In this document: piece after piece, positions 1-8,298 of the stretch
Numbering within the stretch: position 1 is the first letter of the stretch
Layout: each line of letters begins with the position of its first letter
NCBI RefSeq assembly: GCF_018403225.1
Contig: NZ_BOSG01000002.1
Location: 496,001 to 560,000, forward strand
Length of the DNA: 64,000 nt
Reading direction: 5' to 3'
DNA from: Paenibacillus sp. J23TS9
GTDB taxonomy: Bacteria; Bacillota; Bacilli; Paenibacillales; Paenibacillaceae
Position numbers and translations under genes: made by a program
Notes under the pieces: model-generated
What the model was told of the DNA's origin: nothing
The model's database searches: none
Seen by the model: only the letters and a program-made list of their open reading frames with translations

Positions 1-898
1 CATACGCGGATTGCGTATAGATTTCGCCAGGTGTGTTCGTCAGCATGTAATCCATCAGCTTTTTCGCTGCTTTCGTGTTTGGTCCGCCTTTTACAATGGA
101 CAGGCCGCCGATTTCATAGCCGGCTGCTTCCGGAACGATGCTGTGAATTGGATTGCCTTGGTTTTTAATTTTGAGCTGGTCGCCGAGGAATGTCACACCG
201 ATGGTGTATTCGCCTTTAGCAGCCTTTTGGATCGGCTCGATGCCGGATTTTGGTCTTTCTTTCAGGTTAGGCAGGAGCTGCTTCATATAGTTCAGCATTT
301 CATCCTCACCCCATACCTGAGCAAGGGAAGCGACAGCCGTGTATGCCGTCCCTGAGGTTGCAGGGTCGGACATGCCGATCTCGCCCTTGAATTTCGGATC
401 AAGCAGATCCTTGAATGTTTCAGGATACGGATCGCTGCCGTATTTCTCTTTCCAGCGTTCTTCATTGACACCGATAGCGATTGGATTCAAATAAAACCCG
501 GTCCAAAAGCCTTCCTTGTCTTTCATGTTCTCTGGAATATCGGATGCATTAGGTGAACTATACGCCTCAAGGGCACCTGCTTTTTTCAGCACTTCATGGG
601 AATCGGCAGGGCCGCCCATCAAAAAGTCCGCTTGGGGATTCAACATTTCGTTTTGCACACGGGAAACAGCCTCGCCGCTTGGCAACCGGAGAATATCATA
701 GTCGATGCCTGTTTCTTCTTTGAATTTATCCAGAATCTTACGTGCCTCTTCCTCTTGGAAGATGGAATACACGGTAACTTTTTCTTTGTCTTTACCGCCG
801 AATACCCCTGATTTATATAAGAAAAATCCTCCAACCAACACAACGATAACCACTGCCAAAATAATGATCGATCCGTTGTTTTTCTTTCTAGCCGCCAT
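1..898 (-). CDS. ABC transporter substrate-binding protein (partial, C-terminus off the left edge)
   Basis: About 299 codons are visible, from an ATG at 898 to the window edge. The N-terminus has a hydrophobic segment (about residues 9-28), then the mature start near KVTVYS and motifs such as NEMLNPQADFLMGG and FKGEIGMSDPATSGTAYT. These are typical of the periplasmic-binding family that carries ferric iron, 2-aminoethylphosphonate or spermidine-like ligands (FbpA/PhnS type). There is no lipobox cysteine, so the protein is probably held by an uncleaved N-terminal helix or fully secreted. It lies 25 bases after the preceding gene and is probably the last visible gene of the 3857-to-1 operon, with ATPase and permease genes expected beyond the edge. 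The ligand cannot be told from sequence. Confidence 0.85.
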   Translation of the reverse strand, partial: MAARKKNNGSIIILAVVIVVLVGGFFLYKSGVFGGKDKEKVTVYSIFQEEEARKILDKFKEETGIDYDILRLPSGEAVSRVQNEMLNPQADFLMGGPADSHEVLKKAGALEAYSSPNASDIPENMKDKEGFWTGFYLNPIAIGVNEERWKEKYGSDPYPETFKDLLDPKFKGEIGMSDPATSGTAYTAVASLAQVWGEDEMLNYMKQLLPNLKERPKSGIEPIQKAAKGEYTIGVTFLGDQLKIKNQGNPIHSIVPEAAGYEIGGLSIVKGGPNTKAAKKLMDYMLTNTPGEIYTQSAY

Positions 899-923
899 AC
901 TTCAAACCATCCCTTCATTATGA

Positions 924-1709
924 TCATGAGGCAACGTTAAGTTTGAAATAGGCTCTTTGGTTCGTCTCATCCAGCAAGTCATACACTACCATGTAAGCGC
1001 TGTTAAACCGATCGATATGAAGCCAGTGCTTCTTCCCCTCTTCGGATGCAGTCAGCGAAATGACAAAATGTCGATCCGGCTGCCCTGCCAAATCCTCGAA
1101 ATGGCTGAAATCGATTACGCGGGCCGCCGTCAGAATCTGCACCGTCAGCGCTTTGCGATCTGTCTGGGACAGAGCTGTAATCACACCCTGCTGCAGGGAA
1201 TATACTTCGTTCTCCGGCTTTTGGACCGCCATACCAATGGTGGATGCCGTAAACACCTTATCAATCAGCGTACTTTGCAGCTTGCGGATATTTGCACTCA
1301 CATTCAGTGAATTGACCGATACCTGCCCGAATTGAAAAGCATTTGTCTGTACCTGAAACGGAACATCCTCCTGATCCAGATAGGTAATACTTCCCGTAAG
1401 CAGCAGACGCGGCTCCTTCGTGATCTGTTCCTCTTTGCCTGTGGTCAACAGACTGGAAAAGGATGATTTCAGATTCAGCAGCTCCTTCGGATCATCCAGA
1501 ATCACCTTGCCCAGACCGGGATAGGTGAGATCGATCCGCATCGGAATACCTACGAATCGCTCCGATTGATCCTGCTGGGGCGAAGCCGTACGGACTTTAT
1601 CCATCGGAATCCTGAAGGTATAAGAGCAAATGCCGATCAGCACACAGCCAATGATGACTTGTAACAAAATGAGGCGAAACCATGAAAGCCCTTTCTTTTC
1701 CTCTGGCAT
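924..1709 (-). CDS. Membrane-anchored protein of unknown function (possibly DUF3919 family)
   Basis: 261 residues starting at ATG 1709 behind a strong AAAAGGAGGT site. One N-terminal membrane helix (about residues 11-30) is followed by a soluble, presumably extracellular domain rich in beta-strand patterns. No catalytic motif was recognised. The resemblance to DUF3919 proteins is from memory and tentative. It sits between a sensor kinase and a solute-binding protein on the same strand, so it may be an accessory extracellular partner that passes ligand status between the two; that is inference from context only. Confidence 0.7.
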   Translation of the reverse strand: MPEEKKGLSWFRLILLQVIIGCVLIGICSYTFRIPMDKVRTASPQQDQSERFVGIPMRIDLTYPGLGKVILDDPKELLNLKSSFSSLLTTGKEEQITKEPRLLLTGSITYLDQEDVPFQVQTNAFQFGQVSVNSLNVSANIRKLQSTLIDKVFTASTIGMAVQKPENEVYSLQQGVITALSQTDRKALTVQILTAARVIDFSHFEDLAGQPDRHFVISLTASEEGKKHWLHIDRFNSAYMVVYDLLDETNQRAYFKLNVAS

Positions 1710-1752
1710 TCACTTTAACCTCCTTTTATCTCAAAAAAATAGAAACTTTGTA

Positions 1753-3186
1753 TCAGTTTTGTAACAGCGCTTTCATCGGCATTTCCTTATTGAAAATAAG
1801 TTGTACTTCCGTTCCCTTGCCCGGGCGGCTGACAAGCGAAACCTCGCCGCCCTGAAGCTCCATCAGCTGCTTGCACAGCGGCAATCCGAGGCCATGCGAT
1901 TCCTGGGTGATCACGCGATCCTGCTTGTCTTCCGGAGGAAGAAATATTCTGGACTGGTCCTGCTCCGGAATTCCCTTGCCGTTATCGGCAATTTTGAGAG
2001 TTCCCCGTCCCTCCTTCTCCTTCAGCTCAATATGCAGATGCGTGCACTCGCTATGCCGAATTGCATTATCGATAATATTGAACAATACCTGCTGCGTCCG
2101 TTTCGGATCCAGATATACCTCGAAATGCGATCCTTTTACCGTCGTCGAAATCATGGATTTCGCAAGCGTAGGCTTCAGAATCCTCAGGGTGTCCGTGATA
2201 AGGGCGCCCAGATCCACTTTCTCCGGCCGGATGCGCCAAGCCTCATCACCCTTAAGCGAAGTTTGCAGTAGCTCCTCGACCATGTTCAGCAACCTCGTGC
2301 TTTCTTTGCGGATATAATGATTGCATTCCTGAACATCTTCTATCCGCTGCATTTTGGATATAAGTTCGGAAAAACCGATGACCGACGTCAGCGGTGTTTT
2401 GAATTCATGTGTGATATTGTCATAGAAAGCCTTCTGCTTGCCCTGCTCGTAATGCAGCAGCTCAATATGATGCTGAAGCGCATTCGACATATGGTTGAAA
2501 TCCTTGGCCAGTTCGCCGATCTCATCCTTGGTATTCACCTCGATTTTACTGCTGAAATCCCCGATTGAGACGCGCTTTAGCGCACGCTGCAGCGCATGCA
2601 GGGGCTTCATCAGAAATGAGGCGAAGGAGTAACTCGCAAGCAAGGACAGCACCAGGCATCCTGCCGCAGCCCCAACAAACCATGTGCGCATCTGTCTTAG
2701 GGTCTCCATGTTGGGGCTCAAATCCAGCAGGTATCGGAATCCCCCAGCAATCTTGCCTTCGTACCAAAAAGGAGCGGAATATGTCAGGAACTGGGTTCCA
2801 TCTTTTTCCGTAATGACGGTGGCGCTTTGGCCTTGGAGCGCAGCCTTGATGTCATCCCGCTTCAGAAGATTCTCCTTATCGCTGCTGCTTCCGACGATCG
2901 TTTCATCCGGAGCAAAGAGCTGCACCTGAAAGTTGCTGTTGGCAGATAAATGCGAAGCGATAAAAGGTGCGTAGGTTCCCGAGAACAGCTGGTTCATGCT
3001 GATTTTTTTGTCGCTGACAATCTTTAGAGCCTCGATGCGATGTAGAGCAAAATATTGGCTGAGCGTCTGCGTATCCCGCTCGATCATACTCTTGTTAAGC
3101 GTATAATTGACAATGAAGTACATCGCTGCCAGCAGCATAATAATCGTCACGGCATGCTGAATAAACATCTTATTGCGCAACCCCAT
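1753..3186 (-). CDS. Sensor histidine kinase (HAMP, class I)
   Basis: 477 residues. It has TM helix 1 at about 13-32, an extracellular sensor region, TM helix 2 at about 168-190, a HAMP linker, then an H-box HEFKTPLTSVIG with the phosphoacceptor His near residue 260. The ATPase domain shows NIIDNAIRHS (N box), DNGKGIPE (G1) and GLGLPL (G2). ATG 3186 lies two bases after the stop of the response-regulator gene and uses a GGAGGT site inside its 3' end, so the two are co-translated. It most likely phosphorylates that regulator. The ligand is unknown; the neighbouring binding protein suggests control of a transporter. Confidence 0.92.
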   Translation of the reverse strand: MGLRNKMFIQHAVTIIMLLAAMYFIVNYTLNKSMIERDTQTLSQYFALHRIEALKIVSDKKISMNQLFSGTYAPFIASHLSANSNFQVQLFAPDETIVGSSSDKENLLKRDDIKAALQGQSATVITEKDGTQFLTYSAPFWYEGKIAGGFRYLLDLSPNMETLRQMRTWFVGAAAGCLVLSLLASYSFASFLMKPLHALQRALKRVSIGDFSSKIEVNTKDEIGELAKDFNHMSNALQHHIELLHYEQGKQKAFYDNITHEFKTPLTSVIGFSELISKMQRIEDVQECNHYIRKESTRLLNMVEELLQTSLKGDEAWRIRPEKVDLGALITDTLRILKPTLAKSMISTTVKGSHFEVYLDPKRTQQVLFNIIDNAIRHSECTHLHIELKEKEGRGTLKIADNGKGIPEQDQSRIFLPPEDKQDRVITQESHGLGLPLCKQLMELQGGEVSLVSRPGKGTEVQLIFNKEMPMKALLQN

Positions 3187-3188
3187 CC

Positions 3189-3857
3189 TTATACCTCCAA
3201 CTTGTAGCCTGTGCCGTGAACGGTGGCAACCAGATGATCGTAAGGTTTCATTTTCTCTCTTAGCCGGTTGACCATCATGTCGACGGAACGGGTATGACCG
3301 TAATATTCATAACCCCACACTTGATCCAGAAGCTGCTCTCTCGTGAATACTTTCTTCGGATTTGTGCAGAGCAGCCACAAGAAATCAAACTCCTTGCTCG
3401 TCGTCTTCAGCGGTTTGCCGTCAATGCGGAAGGACCGCTCCCGGTGATCTATTTCGATACACCCGATCTGAATGGTTTCAGGTGAAGCCGTTGCAGCCCT
3501 GGTTCTCCGCATAACGGCCTTGATCCGCTCGACAAGCTCCCGGGTCTCAAACGGTTTGGTCAAATAATCATCAGCACCCAACTGGAAGCCGAGAATTTTA
3601 TCGTTCATCTCATTTTTTGCGGTTAGCACAATAACAGGTATGCTTCGGTATTCCTGCTGCAGGATCTGCAATAATTCGAAACCGGAGCGGTCCGGAAGCA
3701 TTAGATCGAGCAGAATCAGATCCGTCTGCCCAACCGCAAGCTTTGTTAATCCTGCCGCTACGCTCCCGACGGTTATGGGATGAAACCCCTCTACCTCAAG
3801 GCTCAGCTTGAGCAGCATCTGTATGCTGGCATCGTCTTCGATAATTAAAATGTTCAT
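3189..3857 (-). CDS. OmpR/PhoB-family response regulator
   Basis: 222 residues: receiver domain with the acidic pair near residues 7-8, phosphoacceptor Asp51 (LLDLMLPD) and Lys in the conserved KPF, then a winged-helix domain (TSKEFDFLWLL, VWGYEYYGHTRSVDMMVNRLREKM). ATG 3857 has a GGGAGGGG ribosome site. It is the first gene of the minus-strand operon and is divergent from the PadR gene. It pairs with the kinase just downstream. Confidence 0.93.
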   Translation of the reverse strand: MNILIIEDDASIQMLLKLSLEVEGFHPITVGSVAAGLTKLAVGQTDLILLDLMLPDRSGFELLQILQQEYRSIPVIVLTAKNEMNDKILGFQLGADDYLTKPFETRELVERIKAVMRRTRAATASPETIQIGCIEIDHRERSFRIDGKPLKTTSKEFDFLWLLCTNPKKVFTREQLLDQVWGYEYYGHTRSVDMMVNRLREKMKPYDHLVATVHGTGYKLEV

Positions 3858-3936
3858 CTCGTGACACCCCTCCCACGCGTTTTAATGCCGCATGTTCAAA
3901 GTTCAACTTAGCTTAAAATATGGAGTCTGTAAATTA

Positions 3937-3973
3937 AAAAAATGAACTGCAGCAGCATAGCTGTTCATTTTTT
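3937..3973. repeat. Terminator-like inverted repeat between divergent genes
   Basis: Arms AAAAAATGAAC (3937-3947) and GTTCATTTTTT (3963-3973) match perfectly over 11 bp with a 15-base loop. It looks like a bidirectional terminator hairpin, yet lies between two divergent genes. It may insulate the two promoters from each other. Confidence 0.6.
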
Positions 3974-3981
3974 ATATTACA

Positions 3982-4010
3982 TTGTCACACATAGTAATAT
4001 GTGTTACATT
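3982..4010 (+). promoter_or_regulatory. Promoter with embedded dyad, probable PadR operator
   Basis: A -35-like TTGTCA at 3982-3987 and a -10-like TACATT at 4005-4010 are 17 bp apart. The spacer is filled by a perfect dyad ACACATA-GTAA-TATGTGT (3987-4004). PadR-family regulators commonly bind ATGT/ACAT dyads, so autoregulation of the downstream padR-like gene is likely. Confidence 0.6.
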
Positions 4011-4031
4011 ACATTCACGAGGTGAATGCAA

Positions 4032-4382
4032 GTGGGAGCAAGCAGCATCAGCAGTGACCTGATCCGCGGTAATATTGATACGATCATTCTCCGCATCCTG
4101 TGCGAAGGAGACAACTACGGATATGAAATTATCAAATCGATATCCAAATACAGCCAAGGCCAATACGAGCTCAAGGAGCCGTCACTCTATACCAGTCTGA
4201 AGAGGCTGGAATCCCAGGGGTATATCACATCCTACTGGGGGGACGAGAGCCAAGGGGGACGCCGGAAATATTATACGGTTACACCAGAAGGGACAACATC
4301 CTACCACCATAGCGTGGAAGCATGGAAAACAGCAAAAAGGCTGATTGATCAGCTGATTGAATCCGGGGAGGGATTGAAATGA
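4032..4382 (+). CDS. PadR-family transcriptional regulator
   Basis: About 116 residues. The winged-helix domain shows the PadR signature: LRILCEGDNYGYEIIKSI, then LKEPSLYTSLKRLESQGYI and GGRRKYYTVTPEG. A GTG at 4032 is preferred because the GAGGTG ribosome site (4019-4024) is 7 bases away; the ATG at 4026 is only one base from that site. It overlaps the next gene by four bases (ATGA-type), so the three-gene operon 4032-5621 is translationally coupled. It probably represses this operon in response to membrane or envelope stress, as many PadR-DUF1700-like operons do; that role is inferred. Confidence 0.9.
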   Translation: MGASSISSDLIRGNIDTIILRILCEGDNYGYEIIKSISKYSQGQYELKEPSLYTSLKRLESQGYITSYWGDESQGGRRKYYTVTPEGTTSYHHSVEAWKTAKRLIDQLIESGEGLK

Positions 4383-5062
4383 ATCCATTACAGGAGCATG
4401 TGGAGAGATTATTTGCTGGATATAAGCCTACTCGCCAGGTCCGGGAGTTAAAGGATGAAATCCTGAGTAATCTGGAGGCCAAGGTTGCGGACCTGACCGC
4501 AGAAGGCATGGCATACACTCAGGCTGTAGAAGCAGCCCAGGCCAATATGATGAGCGTTGAGGGATTAATTGAGGAACAGCAGTCTTCCTATGACGTTGTA
4601 AAATACCGGGCCGCCATGCTGCAAACGGCCTTAATGTACTGCCTGGTCGCCTGGATTGCCACCATTCCGATGCGGCTCTTCCGGGTTGCAGAGAATCTTA
4701 GTCTGCTGCTGCCGCTTATTGCGGTCATCCTGGGGATGATCTACCTGATTGTTCGCGGATCCGCAGCTTCAGCCCACCATCGGACTGTAAGGTTCGATAG
4801 TACCGTAGCGGATCACAGCCGGAAGCTGGTATGGATCATTTGGGGCATTTTCGTTCTGGCTGTGACGTTGTCCACGACAGCACTCCATATGGGCAGCAAT
4901 ATCTGGTTTGGCAGACCGGTTCATATTTCGGGTCCCTACCAATTTGGCGTTCTTGCAGCGAACTATGTCTGGCCGCTAGTCACGATTGTCATCCCACTGC
5001 TCTTCAATGCATCTCTCCGACTCAAAATGAAATACGAGGCAGGTGGAAGCCATGTGGACTAA
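4379..5062 (+). CDS. Membrane protein with permease-prefix (HAAS-like) N-terminal domain
   Basis: 227 residues. The cytoplasmic N-terminus (residues 1-75) has the pattern HVERLFAGYKPTRQVRELKDEILSNL, seen in the HAAS/permease-prefix domains that pair with PadR regulators. About four membrane helices follow (near 80-100, 103-125, 150-170 and 195-215). It sits between padR and an exported protein and overlaps both. It is probably an effector or sensor partner of the PadR protein in the membrane. No enzymatic motif was seen. Confidence 0.8.
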   Translation: MNPLQEHVERLFAGYKPTRQVRELKDEILSNLEAKVADLTAEGMAYTQAVEAAQANMMSVEGLIEEQQSSYDVVKYRAAMLQTALMYCLVAWIATIPMRLFRVAENLSLLLPLIAVILGMIYLIVRGSAASAHHRTVRFDSTVADHSRKLVWIIWGIFVLAVTLSTTALHMGSNIWFGRPVHISGPYQFGVLAANYVWPLVTIVIPLLFNASLRLKMKYEAGGSHVD

Positions 5063-5621
5063 AAATAAAACCATTCTGCTTCTTGCAGCGGTTGGCATTC
5101 TGCTTTTTACGGCTGTTCAGGGAATTGCACTGCCCCAGTGGGATCGTGACAAGCAGGTATACGCAGCCGAGCAGCAAAGTCCGCTGACGCATGATTTGCA
5201 AAGTATAATGAAATATCAGAGCCGATACATGGGCAACTTCTCGAACTTGTCCAATCTTATGCATACCCTGCCATTAAATGAGATCCGAAGCACGATGGAG
5301 CTGCACCCGGACAGCCTGACCGCAGACATTCTTTATCATGCCGAAACGGCCGGTCTGGACCCGGAAAAGCTTGAGCGCTCGCTCATTTACAACGCAACCG
5401 CGTCCTTTGCGCTGATCGACAATCTGAAGCAAATCCGGTTTAAGTTCGATGATCGGACATATACGGCTGAGCGTAGCCGGTTCGAGGATTGGTACGGCAA
5501 GAAGCTTTCTTCCCTGACCGATTCACCGAAGATCTGGAAACCTGATGTTCAGGAACCTCTCGCAAATCATGATTATGTGCAAAAAGGAATCGCCAGCCTG
5601 TTTACCGTCATCGACGAGTAG
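5052..5621 (+). CDS. Exported or membrane-anchored DUF4825-like protein
   Basis: 189 residues from ATG 5052, which has AGGTGG five bases upstream; an in-frame GTG at 5043 is a weaker choice. A hydrophobic N-terminal segment (about residues 7-25) is followed by a soluble domain. The motif YQSRYMGNFSNLSNLMHTLP resembles the YKNxYIGDNSNVxNLL pattern of DUF4825 proteins. It is the last gene of the PadR operon, and its 3' end forms part of the intrinsic terminator. Function unknown. Confidence 0.75.
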   Translation: MWTKNKTILLLAAVGILLFTAVQGIALPQWDRDKQVYAAEQQSPLTHDLQSIMKYQSRYMGNFSNLSNLMHTLPLNEIRSTMELHPDSLTADILYHAETAGLDPEKLERSLIYNATASFALIDNLKQIRFKFDDRTYTAERSRFEDWYGKKLSSLTDSPKIWKPDVQEPLANHDYVQKGIASLFTVIDE

Positions 5622-5633
5622 ACAGGTTTTTTT
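5597..5633 (+). terminator. Intrinsic terminator of the PadR operon
   Basis: Arms CCTGTTTAC (5597-5605) and GTAGACAGG (5618-5626) pair with one wobble, followed by seven T. The left arm lies inside the coding sequence of the last gene. Confidence 0.8.
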
Positions 5634-5790
5634 ATTTGTGGTTTAATATCGCGTGTGAAGGCATTTACCCGATTTAAATTTCCCTTTTTTGGTTATGAAA
5701 GGAATGATTGTCCAGAATGCCGAATTAAATATATTAAGGATATTTTTATTCCCCCGCTCATTCCAATATCTAAAAAAGGGTGTTTATCAC

Positions 5791-6741
5791 ATGTTTGGAA
5801 TTATGGCCATGTCCGGTTTGTCCTTTTTGCTCGTTGCCGTGTTCATGCCGGTTCTTATCTGGACGCTGCGAAGACTGAGGCTAACACAGCCTATCCGCGC
5901 GGAGCTTCCGGCGGATCACCAGGCCAAACGCGGAACTCCGCTGATGGCAGGACTTATACTAATTATTGGTGTCGCGACTTCATTACAGTTTCGTCCCGTT
6001 CCTTTGATGGTGCTGCTTGGCGCTACGTTTATTTTATTCAGCTCCATTGGTTTTCTGGATGATTTCAAAAAGGCCGCTTGGCAGGATCCTTCCGGCATCT
6101 CCGGTCGCATGAAGCTGGTGCTCCAATTCGTTTTTACAGGCGCGATTCTGTACATGCTGCTCCACTCCTTCGGTCTGACCAGTGATATTGCGTTGTTCCA
6201 AGGATTCCAGCTGCATCTGCCTGTTTATGTGTATGTAGCAATTATGCTGCTATTCGTCGTGGGATCTGCGAATGCCATTAATTTTACGGATGGTCTGGAT
6301 GGTCTGTTGATCAACGTGGCGATACCCACTTATTTTTTCTTTTTCATGATATCGGACAAACCGGAAGTGCAGACCTTCTCACTCGTGATGATTGGCTGTC
6401 TGCTCGGACTTTTCCTCTACAATATTTATCCGGCAAGGGCCTTTATGGGTGATACCGGGTCGCTGGCCATTGGAGGCTCTCTTTCCTTTTTGGCTGTAAT
6501 TGAGAAGGTTGAAATCCTGATTCCAATCCTCTTTTTCGTGTATCTCGCAGAACAGCTGTCGGTCATCTTGCAGGTGTGGTATTACAAGAGGACCAAGCTG
6601 CGGCTGTTCCGGATGGCCCCGATCCATTTTCATTTCAGTCTGAAATACGGCTGGAACGAGAACAAAATCGTCATGGTATTTGGCTTTATTTCTTGGCTAT
6701 CCGTACTTATCTGCTGGCTGATCTGGAAGTATCTCATGTAG
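5791..6741 (+). CDS. MraY-like glycosyl-1-phosphate transferase (divergent paralogue)
   Basis: 316 residues with about ten membrane helices. ATG 5791 follows an AAAGGG site. MraY/WecA hallmarks are present: H..KRGTPLMAG, FLDDFKK, NAINFTDGLDGL and FMGDTGSLAIGG. The C-terminal motif APIHFHFSLKYGWNENK aligns with the MraY segment APIHHHYELKGW, which makes it closer to MraY than to WecA/TagO, but the HHH triad is HFH here. The family transfers a sugar-1-phosphate to undecaprenyl phosphate. It stands alone, away from any mur or exopolysaccharide cluster. It could be a spare MraY, a lipid-linked sugar initiator, or a nucleoside-antibiotic-tolerant variant. Confidence 0.85.
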   Translation: MFGIMAMSGLSFLLVAVFMPVLIWTLRRLRLTQPIRAELPADHQAKRGTPLMAGLILIIGVATSLQFRPVPLMVLLGATFILFSSIGFLDDFKKAAWQDPSGISGRMKLVLQFVFTGAILYMLLHSFGLTSDIALFQGFQLHLPVYVYVAIMLLFVVGSANAINFTDGLDGLLINVAIPTYFFFFMISDKPEVQTFSLVMIGCLLGLFLYNIYPARAFMGDTGSLAIGGSLSFLAVIEKVEILIPILFFVYLAEQLSVILQVWYYKRTKLRLFRMAPIHFHFSLKYGWNENKIVMVFGFISWLSVLICWLIWKYLM

Positions 6742-6846
6742 CATCTCACCCGCGGACATACATAAATCGATGTAATTCCTGCTTTAGCTTGCGGTATTAA
6801 AAATCAGACTCCTCAAATTTTGCATTGTCTCATGTTTATAAAAAAG

Positions 6847-6878
6847 GAAGGCCGGGAGCATATCTCCCGGCCTTCTTT
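6847..6878. terminator. Bidirectional intrinsic terminator
   Basis: Perfect 12-bp stem GAAGGCCGGGAG / CTCCCGGCCTTC (6847-6858, 6864-6875) with a five-base loop, A-rich on the left and T-rich on the right. It serves the convergent mraY-like and GH8 genes. Confidence 0.85.
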
Positions 6879-6907
6879 GCTATGCAGAAACGCGTCAATA
6901 CAGACTC

Positions 6908-8137
6908 TTAATACGTCCACCAATTGCCGGACATCACGATCATGGAGAACAGCTTGATGCTGTCTTCATAGTAGCCTTCATTGGAGCTGCCAGCTGTTTT
7001 GGTCCAAACGGAGTTCAGCCAGCTTTGGTTGGAGGAGGAGGTCATGGCGCTTACGCCGAACGGTGCATAAAATGCGCCGCTGCCACCGGAGCCCGTTACC
7101 GTGCCGTTCAGCTTATAACCATCCTTCACGCTGCTTGGGTTGCTGCTCACTTTGCCTTTGATCCATGTGTTCATTTGATTCAGTTGATTCAGCGCCCGGT
7201 TATCGCCGGATATGAGGTAATCGGTCGTAATCCGCCAGGGCGTACGGCAGGAGTTGTAGTCATAGTTACCATCATTCGCTCCTTCCAGGAAGTTGGCTGC
7301 GGCAGGCTTGTATGTGGAGCCCGACAGAACCACGAAATCAGGAAGCAGACCGGTAGTCGGGCTGTAGCCGCTGTAGAGCGAATTGATAATGGTATAGGTT
7401 TTGTCGATCACGTTCGTCCATTTGGTATCACCCGTCGCCGCCTGGAAGGCCTTCATATGGTTCAGCATAAAATCAGAAGGACGGGTGGCATTCTTATTCG
7501 CGCTGTCCGTCGCCCAGTCGCCAAGACGGAGAGTCCATTGCGTCTGGTTCACATCACTCTGCATGATCGCATTAATCATGTCCTTGCCGGCTTGAAGATA
7601 ATTGATACTGCCGCTGCTTCCCCACTGCTTGTCCGCAAGGAGGAGAGAGTAAGCAATATCCATGTCTCCATCGGTCGCCGAGTCAGTGCCCTCAATATTT
7701 TGGAAGCTGCTGTTCTGTTTCCAGGCCATCAAATACGAGTTGTTATCGCTTGGATGAGCCTTGTAATATTTATAAAGTCCGTCAAAGTAGGTCTGTGCAT
7801 TGCTGTCATAACCGGCCATCAGAACGGTTGCCAGCATACCGTAGCCATGGGCCTCAGACACAGTATCACCATTGGACTCATACTTCACATAATACTTTCC
7901 TGTACCGGCTGGCTTCAGATAAGCCGATTTCCAGCTGTCCCATTTTGACTGGACCGCACTGTCCATTGCGCTTTGCGTAACATTGCTTGGTAAGATCGTA
8001 CCGCCGGTATATGTCGTGTGCTGCGGAAATGGCTTGTTAGGAGAGGCGAAAGCGAATCCTGCCGGAATCAGAAGAAAAGCGAGACAACACATCGTAACAG
8101 CCTTGCTGCTAAACGAAAATTTCCTGTTTTTTCTCAT
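6908..8137 (-). CDS. Secreted GH8 chitosanase / beta-glucanase
   Basis: 409 residues with a Sec signal peptide (cleavage near AFA-SP, residue 31). The GH8 fold is indicated by VSEAHGYG, with general acid Glu95, and ATDGDMDIAYSLLLADKQWG, with Asp156. The 61-residue spacing matches the Glu122/Asp183 pair that I recall for the Bacillus sp. K17 chitosanase, so chitosanase (possibly also lichenase) is the best guess. RBS AAAAGGAGC. It acts outside the cell, on fungal or crustacean chitosan or mixed-linkage glucan. Transcribed alone, with its own promoter and cre-like site. Confidence 0.9.
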   Translation of the reverse strand: MRKNRKFSFSSKAVTMCCLAFLLIPAGFAFASPNKPFPQHTTYTGGTILPSNVTQSAMDSAVQSKWDSWKSAYLKPAGTGKYYVKYESNGDTVSEAHGYGMLATVLMAGYDSNAQTYFDGLYKYYKAHPSDNNSYLMAWKQNSSFQNIEGTDSATDGDMDIAYSLLLADKQWGSSGSINYLQAGKDMINAIMQSDVNQTQWTLRLGDWATDSANKNATRPSDFMLNHMKAFQAATGDTKWTNVIDKTYTIINSLYSGYSPTTGLLPDFVVLSGSTYKPAAANFLEGANDGNYDYNSCRTPWRITTDYLISGDNRALNQLNQMNTWIKGKVSSNPSSVKDGYKLNGTVTGSGGSGAFYAPFGVSAMTSSSNQSWLNSVWTKTAGSSNEGYYEDSIKLFSMIVMSGNWWTY

Positions 8138-8209
8138 AAACTTACGCTCCTTTTAGGTTCAAATGTTTGATTCCATGACATAACCTTTAAGCAGGATGAA
8201 ATGCAGCGC

Positions 8210-8260
8210 TCAGACGACAATAGAAGCATGAACCGATTCATGGCTACTTTGGTCAAGCAT
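8210..8260 (-). other. Possible 16-residue leader ORF and hairpin upstream of GH8
   Basis: In the 5' leader, GGAGGGG (rather close, 4 bases) precedes an ATG at 8260 that opens a 16-codon frame ending at 8210. A perfect hairpin CATGAA-TCGG-TTCATG (8227-8242) sits inside it. It could be a small regulatory leader or chance. The rest of the 8138-8538 gap holds the promoter, the cre-like site and the GH87 terminator. Confidence 0.25.
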
Positions 8261-8276
8261 CACCCCTCCATTAAAA

Positions 8277-8290
8277 TTAAAGCGCTTTAA
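8277..8290. promoter_or_regulatory. cre-like palindrome (CcpA site)
   Basis: TTAAAGCGCTTTAA is a perfect 14-bp palindrome matching 12 of 14 positions of TGWAANCGNTNWCA. It lies just downstream of the predicted GH8 transcription start, a position that would give roadblock-type catabolite repression. Confidence 0.6.
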
Positions 8291-8298
8291 CTTTAGCG

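Noticed and set aside
992..1005. TGTAAGCGCTGTTA, 13 of 14 cre match
   Set aside because: It lies inside the coding region of the unknown protein; a role for the downstream binding protein is possible but cannot be told from chance.
7025..7948. 307-codon plus-strand open frame opposite GH8
   Set aside because: Antisense shadow of a gene with clear catalytic motifs; composition not protein-like.
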